From an uncultured Candidatus Melainabacteria bacterium (GTDB taxonomy: Bacteria; Cyanobacteriota; Vampirovibrionia; Gastranaerophilales; Gastranaerophilaceae): DNA of 64,000 bases. The stretch is from contig CAKVDZ010000005.1 in assembly GCA_934728585.1 (NCBI GenBank), forward strand, positions 1-64,000. Reading direction: 5' to 3'. Positions 43,053 through 51,617 of the stretch are shown here, in pieces; position 1 is the first letter of the stretch, and every line of letters begins with the position of its first letter. The position numbers and the translations under genes were made by a program. The notes beneath the pieces are model-generated. The model had not been told where the DNA came from, made no database searches, and saw only the letters and a program-made list of their open reading frames with translations.

Positions 43053-43117
43053 AGTGGACTCGCTAAATAATTTGGGGGTACACTAGTAATATTCCACTTT
43101 CTTTTAGTTATATCACT

Positions 43118-43157
43118 AAAAAAAAGAGATTGTTAATTTTTGTTAACAATCTCTTTT
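43118..43157 (-). terminator. Terminator after the S1 gene
   Basis: A 15-bp perfect stem pairs AAAAGAGATTGTTAA (43122-43136) with TTAACAATCTCTTTT (43143-43157), followed by eight Ts on the minus strand. Confidence 0.9.
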
Positions 43158-43180
43158 AAGTATGAATTATTGTTGAAAAA

Positions 43181-44242
43181 CTATTTATTCATATCTTTAA
43201 CGCTTAGAGCGATTCTGTGTTCTTGTGGAGTGAATTTTTTGATTAAAACTTCAACTTCATCGCCAACTTTGTACATGTTGAATGGGTTAGGATTTTCGCC
43301 TTCCATTTCAGCGATTGGTAACAAAGCTTCTACTCCAGGGAAGATGTTAATGAACGCGCCAAATGTAGCTACTTTATTAACTGTTCCTTTTACGATTTGT
43401 CCTTCTTCAAATTGACCTTCAATTTGTTGCCAAGGATTTTCGCTCATACGTTTTAAGCTTAAGCTGATTCTTTTTAATTCTGTATCAATTTTGATAATTT
43501 TTACTTCAATTTCATCACCTAAAGCTAAAACATCTGATGGGTGTTTAATTCTTTGCCAAGAAATTTCAGAAATTGGTAATAAACCGTCGATACCGTTGAT
43601 GTCAACGAAAGCACCGAAATCTGTAATTCTTACAACGTTACCTTTAACAACCATATCTTCTTCAAGTTTTGAAATTACATCATCAACTACTTGGTTACGT
43701 TGTTCAGCAACTGCAAGTCTTTGAGATAAGATAAGTTTGTTTTTCTTTGGATCAGCTTCAAGAACTTTAACTTCAATTTTTGTATCAACTAAGCCTTCAA
43801 ATGGAGTACCAGTTCTCAATTGGCTTGATGGAATAAAACCTTTTAAGTCAGCAACGTCAACTAAAACGCCACCTTTAACGATAGAAATAACTTTTGCAAG
43901 AATTGTATCGCCAACGTTTTTAGCATCGTTTAATTGAGCCCATGCTTGAGCGTATGCAATACGTTTTAATGATAATTGCATGCAATCGTCATCGTTTTCT
44001 TCTTTTAATACATAAAATTCTCTAACGTCACCGATTTGTAATTCTTCAGCGTTTTCATCATTTGCGTTAGAAATTTCTTTTTCTGGTAAGAAAGCTTCTG
44101 TTTTTGCGCCTTTTACGCTAACTAAATAGCCACCATTTTCTTTTTTTAATACTGTACCTTCAACAATATCAGCTACAGAGTAAGTTTTTGATAGAGTTTC
44201 CTCTAATAATGATTCGAAATCATCTAATTGTGCTTTTGTCAT
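43181..44242 (-). CDS. rpsA: 30S ribosomal protein S1-like (four S1 domains)
   Basis: 353 residues with four S1 motifs starting near VEGTVLKKENGGY, GDTILAKVISIVKGG, VKGNVVRITDFGAFVDINGI and VKGTVNKVATFGAFINIFPG. Binds mRNA and aids initiation. Four-domain forms are typical of low-GC and cyanobacterial-type lineages, compared with six in E. coli. The start overlaps ispH by four bases (ATGA), with GGAGG at an ideal distance. The order ispH-rpsA is the unfused counterpart of the IspH-S1 fusion found in clostridia. Ends at a strong terminator. Confidence 0.93.
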   Translation of the reverse strand: MTKAQLDDFESLLEETLSKTYSVADIVEGTVLKKENGGYLVSVKGAKTEAFLPEKEISNANDENAEELQIGDVREFYVLKEENDDDCMQLSLKRIAYAQAWAQLNDAKNVGDTILAKVISIVKGGVLVDVADLKGFIPSSQLRTGTPFEGLVDTKIEVKVLEADPKKNKLILSQRLAVAEQRNQVVDDVISKLEEDMVVKGNVVRITDFGAFVDINGIDGLLPISEISWQRIKHPSDVLALGDEIEVKIIKIDTELKRISLSLKRMSENPWQQIEGQFEEGQIVKGTVNKVATFGAFINIFPGVEALLPIAEMEGENPNPFNMYKVGDEVEVLIKKFTPQEHRIALSVKDMNK

Positions 44243-45111
44243 TCCTGACCTCCTTCTATTTTTTTATATACATTATCTATCAAGTTTTGTGGAGTTGAAG
44301 CTCCAGCTGTAATTGCAATATTTTCAGAATTTTTTATTAAATCTACGTAATTGTCTAATTCTTCAGCGGTTTCAATATGAATTGTATTTGTTATACCTGT
44401 CAAAATTTCAGCTAAGTGAGTTGTATTAGCACTCTTTTTAGAGCCAACAACAATTACCAAATCGTTTGTTTGAGCAAGTTCTTTTGCTTCTTTTTGGCGC
44501 ATGCTTGTACTTGCGCAAATTGTGTTAACAAGATGTATCTCTTTAGCTATTGTTGTTAAATATACCAAAATATTTTGCAAAGTTTCAATTCTTTGTGTAG
44601 TTTGAACAACAACACCAACTTTTTTGTTCTTTTTTATATCTTCTTCAACGGATTTTAATTCGTTTATGTCTGTTGCAACAGCGATATTGTTTGTGAATAG
44701 TTGAGCGTTTGCTTTAATAGCGATAACTTCTGGGTGTTCTGCTTTACCAACTATAACTACAAAATTGTCTTCTTTTGCCAACTGAATAGCTTGTTGTTGA
44801 ACTTTTTTTACGTCAGGACATGTCAAATCAACAACCTCAAAGCCTTGTGCTTTAATTTGCTCAATGACTTCAGGTGATGCACCATGACTTCTTATAACAC
44901 AAATTCCAGTTTCATTTTTAGGCAATTTGTCAACTGTTTTAATGCCAAGTTCATCTAATTCTTTAATAACTTGTGAGTTATGAATTAGTTCGCCTAAAAC
45001 GTATATATTTTTATCTTTATTTTCTTCTTTTAGCTTCTTAACTGTTTCTACTGCTCGTTTTACACCGTAGCAAAAACCTGCAAATTTAGCTAAACTTATT
45101 TTTTTTGACAA
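44239..45111 (-). CDS. ispH: 4-hydroxy-3-methylbut-2-enyl diphosphate reductase
   Basis: Last step of the MEP isoprenoid pathway, [4Fe-4S] enzyme. 290 residues. The three cluster cysteines are Cys14 (GFCYGVKRA), Cys98 (LTCPDV) and Cys199 (NTICASTSMRQ). HSQV-type His44, SHGASPEV and HPEVI are also present. The start is TTG with AGGAC upstream. Translationally coupled to the S1 gene. Confidence 0.95.
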   Translation of the reverse strand: MSKKISLAKFAGFCYGVKRAVETVKKLKEENKDKNIYVLGELIHNSQVIKELDELGIKTVDKLPKNETGICVIRSHGASPEVIEQIKAQGFEVVDLTCPDVKKVQQQAIQLAKEDNFVVIVGKAEHPEVIAIKANAQLFTNNIAVATDINELKSVEEDIKKNKKVGVVVQTTQRIETLQNILVYLTTIAKEIHLVNTICASTSMRQKEAKELAQTNDLVIVVGSKKSANTTHLAEILTGITNTIHIETAEELDNYVDLIKNSENIAITAGASTPQNLIDNVYKKIEGGQE

Positions 45112-45187
45112 ATAAATTGTCCTACTTTCATTAGACTAGAGGTTTCCCTCAGTAATTATATTAAATCACAAAAATATTTTTTGACAA

Positions 45188-45222
45188 GAAAAAAGGACTT
45201 TGAAAAAAGTCCTTTTTTCGTT
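45188..45222. terminator. Terminator after the DHH gene
   Basis: GAAAAAAGGACTTT (45188-45201) pairs with AAAGTCCTTTTTTC (45206-45219) around a GAAA loop, followed on the minus strand by TTGTCAAAA. Confidence 0.8.
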
Positions 45223-45240
45223 TATCAATTTACATTTGGA

Positions 45241-46572
45241 TTATTTGTTTTGTGCTTTTTCAAAAGCTTCAATTTTTGGAGCCAATTCTTTAATGAAATC
45301 TTGAACAGTTTGTTCAGTTGTACGACCATTTTTAGGAATTTGGAATGCAGCTGCGTTTTTGTGACCGCCACCGCCGTATTGTCTAGCGATTTCAGAAACA
45401 TCAAAGCTTCTGCTTCTGATTGATAATGCTGCAGCGCCACCGAATTCAGCAACTTTAAAGCCAACTTCTACGCCCTCAATTTCAGGAAGTCTACCGCAAA
45501 CACCTTTTACTGCATCTTTACCTTCTTGTTGGTAACCAGCTTCTTTACAAGCTTTTTTAGCTGCTTTGATATCTGCATCTTCAATGAAGTAAGCAATTTT
45601 ACCGTTATCTGAATATTGAATTTTATCTAGAGTAACTTTTTCTGCATCTAACACAACTTGTGGAGTGTTACCCATAGCGTTTAGGTTAACTTCGCGGTTG
45701 TTAACTCCAGCTTTCATCAATAATGCTGCATCTTCAAATGTTAATGGAGTGTTTGCATATTTGAAACAACCTGTGTCTGTTAACATACCTGTGAACATTG
45801 CATCTTTTGTTTCTTTTCTTAATTCTTCAGGTTTTAATCCTAAAGGTTCAACAAATTGCATTGTAATTTCTGCAGCTGCTGGTAATGAATCATCAATCAA
45901 GTTAGCAGTTCTTGCATACTTATTGTTTAAAGTTTTATTCCATTTTTCGTTAAATTCTTCTTTATATGGGTGATGGTCAATTTTGAAGCTATAAGTAGCT
46001 TTATTCATAACACCTTTTCTGTAATCAGGAGCCATTAATTTTGTTTCAGCACAGTCACAAGCAATAGCCAAATCGTATTTGCCATATTTTGCAGCAACAC
46101 CGTCTGCTTGTTCTGGTTTTCCTGGTTTATGAACGATAACGTTTACATCTGGGTTTGTATTCAAATAATCATAGTGTGATGGAAAATTGTTGCCAAAAAC
46201 AAACAAATCAACTTTTTTGCCTGTTGCTTGGTTGATTAAGTTTGCCATAGCAAATGTTGAACCAAAGCTATCGCCATCTGGTGATGTATGACCAGAAATA
46301 GCAATCTTTTGTACTTTTGGATCTTTAATAATTTTTACCATCTTTTCGATGTTTTCTTTATTATGAGCTTCTGGAGCCCAACCTGTGAACGAAACTGCTA
46401 ATTGTTTTTGTTGTGGTTGTCTAATTAAGCTTCTGCCTAAAGCCCCCATTTTATCTAATGCATTGTAATTGTAAGCAGGTTTTATATCAGACTGTGCATT
46501 GTTCACAACTGCTGATTTTGCTTGTGGCAAGTACATTGTGTTTTTTACTGCATTAATTGAGTTTACGTTCAT
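45241..46572 (-). CDS. DHH-family phosphoesterase (NrnA/RecJ-like)
   Basis: 443 residues. SGHTSPDGDSFGSTFAMANL gives motif I (DGD). IACDCAETKLM gives the second metal Asp, KIDHHPYKEEF the DHH, and GMLTDTGCFKYANTP motif IV. The C-terminal DHHA1 domain ends YGGGGHKNAAAFQIP. This is the layout of oligoribonuclease/pAp phosphatase NrnA-type or related cyclic dinucleotide hydrolases. The first 75 residues carry no enzyme motif but contain the tag LAVSFTGW, shared in style with other proteins in the window. AGAAGGAA precedes the ATG. Confidence 0.88.
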   Translation of the reverse strand: MNVNSINAVKNTMYLPQAKSAVVNNAQSDIKPAYNYNALDKMGALGRSLIRQPQQKQLAVSFTGWAPEAHNKENIEKMVKIIKDPKVQKIAISGHTSPDGDSFGSTFAMANLINQATGKKVDLFVFGNNFPSHYDYLNTNPDVNVIVHKPGKPEQADGVAAKYGKYDLAIACDCAETKLMAPDYRKGVMNKATYSFKIDHHPYKEEFNEKWNKTLNNKYARTANLIDDSLPAAAEITMQFVEPLGLKPEELRKETKDAMFTGMLTDTGCFKYANTPLTFEDAALLMKAGVNNREVNLNAMGNTPQVVLDAEKVTLDKIQYSDNGKIAYFIEDADIKAAKKACKEAGYQQEGKDAVKGVCGRLPEIEGVEVGFKVAEFGGAAALSIRSRSFDVSEIARQYGGGGHKNAAAFQIPKNGRTTEQTVQDFIKELAPKIEAFEKAQNK

Positions 46573-46621
46573 TTCCTTCTACTCCAAGTTTGTAAATTGA
46601 TACTTATTAAAGCTCCCTAAA

Positions 46622-46656
46622 GAAAAAAATTGCCAGCATGGTCGGCAATTTTTTTC
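46622..46656 (-). terminator. Terminator after glgA
   Basis: GAAAAAAATTGCC (46622-46634) pairs with GGCAATTTTTTTC (46644-46656), 13 bp, with T-rich sequence following on the minus strand. Confidence 0.85.
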
Positions 46657-46714
46657 TAATTGTTACATTTGTTAATAGTGTATTTTTGACAATATAACTG
46701 AATTTAAAACTTAT

Positions 46715-48160
46715 TTATTTTAATAAGTTGTGGTATAAATCCATATATTTTTGTGCGCTAACTTTCCAACTGAAGTCTGTAGTCATCGCGTTTTTTTGCA
46801 TTTTTTCAAATGCTTTTTTGTTGTTGTTAAATACATTGATTGCGTAGTAAAGAGCTTCTTTCATATCCCAGCCATTGTAACGCCAGAATTTGAAGCCATT
46901 TGCTTCTTCAATTGGTTCTCCTTTTACTGTATCATCAAGACCGCCAGTAGCTCTTACAACTGGAAGTGAACCGTAGTGCATAGAGATTAATTGGCTTAAT
47001 CCACAAGGTTCAAATCTTGATGGCATCAAGAACATATCTGAACCAGCATACATTAAGTTAGCAAGTTTTGCGTTGTAACCGATTTCTGCGCGAATATTTC
47101 CAGTGTTATTTGATAACCAAATCAACAAGTTTTCATATTCTGTTGCGCCTGAGCCTAAGAATACGAAATCAGCTGGCATATTCATTAATTCACCTTCTTC
47201 AGCACGAATTAAATCAATACCTTTTTGGTCAACTAATCTTGAAATCATCGCAACAAGAGGTCTATCTGGATTGTAAGCTAATCCAAAGTGTTCGCAAACA
47301 GCTTTTTTGTTTTCTTGTTTATGTTTAATTGAACGAGCATCATAATTTTTTACTAAAGCTTTATCTTTTTTAGGGTCAAAAGCTGTGTAATCGATACCGT
47401 TTAAGATTCCGTGAATTTTGCCTTGGTTCATTCTTAATGTGTAGTCCATGCCCTCACCAAATTCAGGTGTCAAAATTTCTTGAGCATATTTTGGAGATAC
47501 AACAAGAATAGCGTCAGAGTAGTTGATTGCACCTTTTACCCAATTAACCATTCCGTAGTGTTCTAAGCCCCATTCGTTGTATACGATATCTTTTCTCATG
47601 TTTGCAAAGTCTAAAATATCATCGTGCCAAATACCTTGGTATGCCAAGTTGTGAATTTGGAATACATTTTTGGCTTTATTCCAGAATTCATCGTATTTGT
47701 AGTTAGCTTTAATGAACATAGGTATCATAGCTGTATGCCAATCATGGGTGTGAACGATATCAGCTTTGAAGTTTAATGCTTTTGCGTATTCTAGTACTGC
47801 AAGCGAGAAAGCTACATATCTTTCGTGTTCATATCTTGTGTCTAAATATTTTGGATATACTTCTTTGAAGCAACCAAAGTACCATTCGTTTTCAACAAAA
47901 AATACGTTAATTTTTGTTCCTGGAAGTTTGCAAGTATGTAATTTGAACTTGTGTCCTTGGTTTCCAAATGTAATCCACATTTCGGAATTTGGATATTCTT
48001 TAATACCAAATTTTTCTCTATCAATGCAACCATGTAATGGTGTAAAAATGGCTAATTCAGTGTGTTTTTCAAGCTCTTTTGGTACACTTCCTACTACGTC
48101 TGCAAGTCCACCAACTTTTGAAAATGGTGCAACTTCTGCTGCTGCAAATAATACTTTCAT
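46715..48160 (-). CDS. glgA: Glycogen synthase (ADP-glucose type)
   Basis: GT5-family ADP-glucose:glucan transferase. 481 residues. AEVAPFSKVGGLADVVGSVP near the N-terminus carries the KxGGL loop that binds ADP-glucose. HTHDWHTAMIPM, FQIHNLAYQGIW, VMLSR-type SRLVDQKGIDL, and MPSRFEPCGLSQLISM followed by VRATGGLDDTV are family blocks. It makes a storage polyglucan from ADP-glucose. The other glycogen genes are not adjacent. GGAGGG is four bases before the ATG. Confidence 0.95.
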   Translation of the reverse strand: MKVLFAAAEVAPFSKVGGLADVVGSVPKELEKHTELAIFTPLHGCIDREKFGIKEYPNSEMWITFGNQGHKFKLHTCKLPGTKINVFFVENEWYFGCFKEVYPKYLDTRYEHERYVAFSLAVLEYAKALNFKADIVHTHDWHTAMIPMFIKANYKYDEFWNKAKNVFQIHNLAYQGIWHDDILDFANMRKDIVYNEWGLEHYGMVNWVKGAINYSDAILVVSPKYAQEILTPEFGEGMDYTLRMNQGKIHGILNGIDYTAFDPKKDKALVKNYDARSIKHKQENKKAVCEHFGLAYNPDRPLVAMISRLVDQKGIDLIRAEEGELMNMPADFVFLGSGATEYENLLIWLSNNTGNIRAEIGYNAKLANLMYAGSDMFLMPSRFEPCGLSQLISMHYGSLPVVRATGGLDDTVKGEPIEEANGFKFWRYNGWDMKEALYYAINVFNNNKKAFEKMQKNAMTTDFSWKVSAQKYMDLYHNLLK

Positions 48161-48180
48161 TTTCCCTCCAATTATTTTAT

Positions 48181-51100
48181 TTATATATTTAAGTGATATC
48201 TTTCTGCGATTTGTCTAGCTTGATTATAGCAAAAATCTGCTTGTGTGTCTTCTTTTTTTAATTTTAAAGTTTTTGCGTGTAAGTTTTTGAACAACATTAA
48301 TATATATAAGTTACCGTTTCTATTGTTTTCTAGTTCAACAATAGAATTTGTAATTAAGCCGTACGCTGTATTTACATCTTTAAATAATAACGATAATTCT
48401 GCAATCAAGTACCAGCAAATGTACGTAATATTTTTTAAACCGTGGTTCATAGACGTTTCAAGTACGCTGTTATAAATTGAAGCTGCTTTTTTGTGTTTAT
48501 TTAATTTATAGTATGAATATCCAATCATCAGGTCACAGAATAGTTCTAATTGGTGTAAATTATTTGTTTTTGCTCCTAATTTAGCATCATAAATTTTCTT
48601 TGCAAATTTATCAGGATCTTTTCTATAAACAGCAAATGCTTCAATTATGTTGCGTAAAAATTTAGCAAATTTTTCGTTTTCATTTATTGGACGTCTTAAG
48701 TCTGTAATTATTGGTTTTCCGTGAATTATGTTGTCTATATCGGCAAACATTTTGAATGAATCTGGAGTGTTTGGCAAAATTTGTTCAAGAAGTTCACAGA
48801 ATTGGAATGTATTTTCTTTTAATTGAAGAATTTTTGCAAAAATTATATAACCAGCAGAATCAGTGATTAAATCATTAAATTGATTGTCAGGTAATGATTT
48901 TGGTTTTAAATCTTCAATGTTACTTCTTGCGATAATTGAGAATAGTTCGTCACCCAATTCAATACATTCTTCCAAGTTGCCAACGTTAAATAAGATTTCA
49001 ATTTTTACAAGTGAAATCATTAATGCGTTCAAGCTAAACTCTGGGCTATTTGGATTTATGTCTGCGTTATCTAATCTGGATAGAATTTTATGTGACATTA
49101 AAAGCGCATGGTTGTAATTTCCAGAAAGAATACACCCTTGCATAATTTTATTGCACAAATTAATAACTTTTTTGTCTTTCATACCTTTTTCAAGGTTATC
49201 AAGAATTGTTTGTGTTATGTTTGCGATTTTGTCTGGTGTGTACTTGTAAAGAAGACTTGCGATACTTTCGTAAACTTCTATTTTGTACTCGTCGATTGAT
49301 TTTCCAGAGTATTCATTTACGTTGTTGTCTAACAACTTTAAAACACGCATGCTACAGTTCAAATATGCGCTAAAATCGCCCAAAGAACGGTTTATATTTG
49401 AAATGTTTTCCCATTGTACAAATTCGTTTTTGCTGTTTTCCACAAGAGAATACAATTTTGCAAGTATTGGGTTTGCGGTATTATCTTTGAAGCAGAAAGT
49501 TATTAAGTAATTTGCAACACTCCTTTTTTCTTCAAAGGTCAATATCTTAAGCATGTTTTCGTAGTATAAATTGTAGTTTTGAACCTGTATTACGCCATTT
49601 GCACTATAAATAAAGCCCTTGTTGTCTAATAATATCAAGTAATCATCAACTTTTGGACTATTAAAAAATTTAATTGATGGTAAATCTAATTGTGGTCCAA
49701 TAAGTAGAATGCAAGATAAGAATTTGAATAAATTTTCATCTTGATGTTTTATAAATAAAAGTCTTTTTTGAACTAATTCGTCTAAAGTTGTTGGAAATAC
49801 TACAGTTTCAGATTTTTCAATAGCTAAGCTTCCTTTTTCAACCTTAAACACTCCCAAATCCATTAAATGCACTAACGCTTGCATAAAGTACATTTGCGAA
49901 CCTTTAGTGTTTTTAGAAATCTTTTGCATATAGAATGAATCTAAAATATTTTTGCAAAGATTTATGTTTGCTTCGATTAAGGTCTTGATTGGTGTTGGTT
50001 TAAGTGTGATTTCTGTGTATTCTTGTTTTGCTAATAGGAAGTGAGTAGTTTTGTGTAAACTAAATTCATCTTTAGCAAAAATCAAATAACTTATATCATA
50101 TTGTTCAAATTTTTTCAGCAAGTCTTGCAATAACTCAAAAGATGTGTCATCAATTTTTTCAATATTTTCTATAATAACTAAAGATTTCTTTTGATTTACT
50201 AGAATTTTTTCAAAAGCGTCGAACAAACCGTTTCTAACTTTTTCTGGGTGGTCTGATTCATGAACATTCAGATTAATTAAATCTTTCAAGTAGCCAGATT
50301 TATCTACTGTGTTTATCGCTGAAAAATTGTTGTATTCTTTTAATTTGCCCGTTGTGTTAAACCCGTACATGCCAAATAATAGGTCGTTAAAGAACCCGTA
50401 TGGTTTGTATTTTATTTCATCATAGCATGTCACTTTGAAAATATTTTGGAAGATATTATTTTGTTTTATCTTTTCAATAACTTCTAACGAACGAGGGAAA
50501 TATTCTTGCTTACCTTTAACAACAATAATATTTCTGCGTTTTGACATTAGTCTTTGAGCAAGATTGCTACTCAAACCCTGTGTAATTTCTTTTGTAAAAT
50601 TACAGTGAATTTCATCAAAAGTAATTCCGTCCATATCATAGATAGAATCTTCGTTTTCAAAGATTTCTTGTTGGTCTTGAATTATATCTGGAATTTGAAT
50701 GTTATTTATATCTGTAACTTCTTCATTGTTTTCTTCGTATTTTATTAGATCTTCCAAGTCAAGCTCATATAAGAAGATACTTTGATTTTTTAATCTCGCC
50801 ATGCCGATTGAATTCATTGGCAATTCATTTCCGACAATTTCATAAATACTACTATCTGTAATTAGTTGCAGGTTATTTAATAATTTTTGTGAGGTAGTAA
50901 TATTTTGATAAAGTAATTGTATATTAATACCAGATTTGTAATCCTCATTTGATGCGTATGCGTTACGTTTTAATATAGCAATGTTACATTTTATTTGAGA
51001 ATCTTTTGTTTCTGTCAGTTTGTGGTTTAGCTGTGTAATTAAATTTAAAATATCAATAGATGCTTTAACTGCATTTTTAGCAGAAGAAGCGTAAGTGTAA

Positions 51101-51534
51101 TCTTTATTAAATCTTATAATGAGTGTGTTGCCTATTATTTGACGTTTTACGCCAATTGATTTAACGTAATCTGCAATTAACCCGTTCAATTTTGTTTTAA
51201 ACTTTTCGTAAAGTTTGTTTGAGCCTAAAATTTGGCGCATATCCTCAAGGTTTGGAAAATCAATAGAAACGCATGCAAATTCATCTATGTTAGAACCCTG
51301 AAGAATGGCACTAACATTAGTATCAAATCCACATCTTGAACATTTGCCCGCAATTGTAGGATTAATTTTTCCGCAATTGTGGCATTTGTTAACAATTATA
51401 AATCCGCAATTGTTACATGTGTTTGTCATGTTTACGGTATGACAAATCGGGCAAACAAGTTTTAATACTTTTTTGCAATTGGGACATACAGTTGTGTCGT
51501 CACTAATTTTTAAACCGCATTTTGGACATTCCAT
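48181..51534 (-). CDS. Large zinc-ribbon / class III cyclase-like / STAND NTPase-like / TPR protein
   Basis: 1117 residues. Residues 1-75 hold six CxxC pairs forming three zinc ribbons (CPKCG, CPNCK, CPICH, CNNCG, CHNCG, CSRCG). Residues about 82-260 resemble a class III nucleotide cyclase: FACVSIDFPNL keeps one metal Asp, but the second motif reads IIGNTLIIRF where GD is expected. Residues about 300-500 resemble the NTPase of soluble adenylyl cyclase-type proteins, with KGKQEYFPRS where the P-loop GKS/T should be, and LVIIENIEKIDD at Walker B. The rest is a TPR-like helical array. Both catalytic sites look decayed, so it may be a sensor or scaffold. TACAAT is six bases before the ATG. Divergent from the ZorAB-like genes. 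Confidence 0.68.
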   Translation of the reverse strand: MECPKCGLKISDDTTVCPNCKKVLKLVCPICHTVNMTNTCNNCGFIIVNKCHNCGKINPTIAGKCSRCGFDTNVSAILQGSNIDEFACVSIDFPNLEDMRQILGSNKLYEKFKTKLNGLIADYVKSIGVKRQIIGNTLIIRFNKDYTYASSAKNAVKASIDILNLITQLNHKLTETKDSQIKCNIAILKRNAYASNEDYKSGINIQLLYQNITTSQKLLNNLQLITDSSIYEIVGNELPMNSIGMARLKNQSIFLYELDLEDLIKYEENNEEVTDINNIQIPDIIQDQQEIFENEDSIYDMDGITFDEIHCNFTKEITQGLSSNLAQRLMSKRRNIIVVKGKQEYFPRSLEVIEKIKQNNIFQNIFKVTCYDEIKYKPYGFFNDLLFGMYGFNTTGKLKEYNNFSAINTVDKSGYLKDLINLNVHESDHPEKVRNGLFDAFEKILVNQKKSLVIIENIEKIDDTSFELLQDLLKKFEQYDISYLIFAKDEFSLHKTTHFLLAKQEYTEITLKPTPIKTLIEANINLCKNILDSFYMQKISKNTKGSQMYFMQALVHLMDLGVFKVEKGSLAIEKSETVVFPTTLDELVQKRLLFIKHQDENLFKFLSCILLIGPQLDLPSIKFFNSPKVDDYLILLDNKGFIYSANGVIQVQNYNLYYENMLKILTFEEKRSVANYLITFCFKDNTANPILAKLYSLVENSKNEFVQWENISNINRSLGDFSAYLNCSMRVLKLLDNNVNEYSGKSIDEYKIEVYESIASLLYKYTPDKIANITQTILDNLEKGMKDKKVINLCNKIMQGCILSGNYNHALLMSHKILSRLDNADINPNSPEFSLNALMISLVKIEILFNVGNLEECIELGDELFSIIARSNIEDLKPKSLPDNQFNDLITDSAGYIIFAKILQLKENTFQFCELLEQILPNTPDSFKMFADIDNIIHGKPIITDLRRPINENEKFAKFLRNIIEAFAVYRKDPDKFAKKIYDAKLGAKTNNLHQLELFCDLMIGYSYYKLNKHKKAASIYNSVLETSMNHGLKNITYICWYLIAELSLLFKDVNTAYGLITNSIVELENNRNGNLYILMLFKNLHAKTLKLKKEDTQADFCYNQARQIAERYHLNI

Positions 51535-51540
51535 TCTTTA

Positions 51541-51600
51541 ATTGTACAATCTTTTTGTTAAAAATCAATTGTTTTTTTTAATATTATGCTATAATCTAAT
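51541..51600. promoter_or_regulatory. Divergent promoter region of the stator/NTPase-like locus
   Basis: On the minus strand, TACAAT (51546-51541) ends six bases before the ATG at 51534. On the plus strand, extended -10 TGCTATAAT (51587-51595) precedes AGAGGT and the ATG at 51618. The two genes are read in opposite directions from an 83-base gap. Confidence 0.65.
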
Positions 51601-51617
51601 AAGTATAAGAGGTATAT

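Noticed and set aside
47766..48218. 150-codon open frame on the plus strand opposite the start of glgA
   Set aside because: Glycogen synthase on the minus strand is intact and its family motifs fill this stretch. The opposite frame has no ribosome site and no domain.
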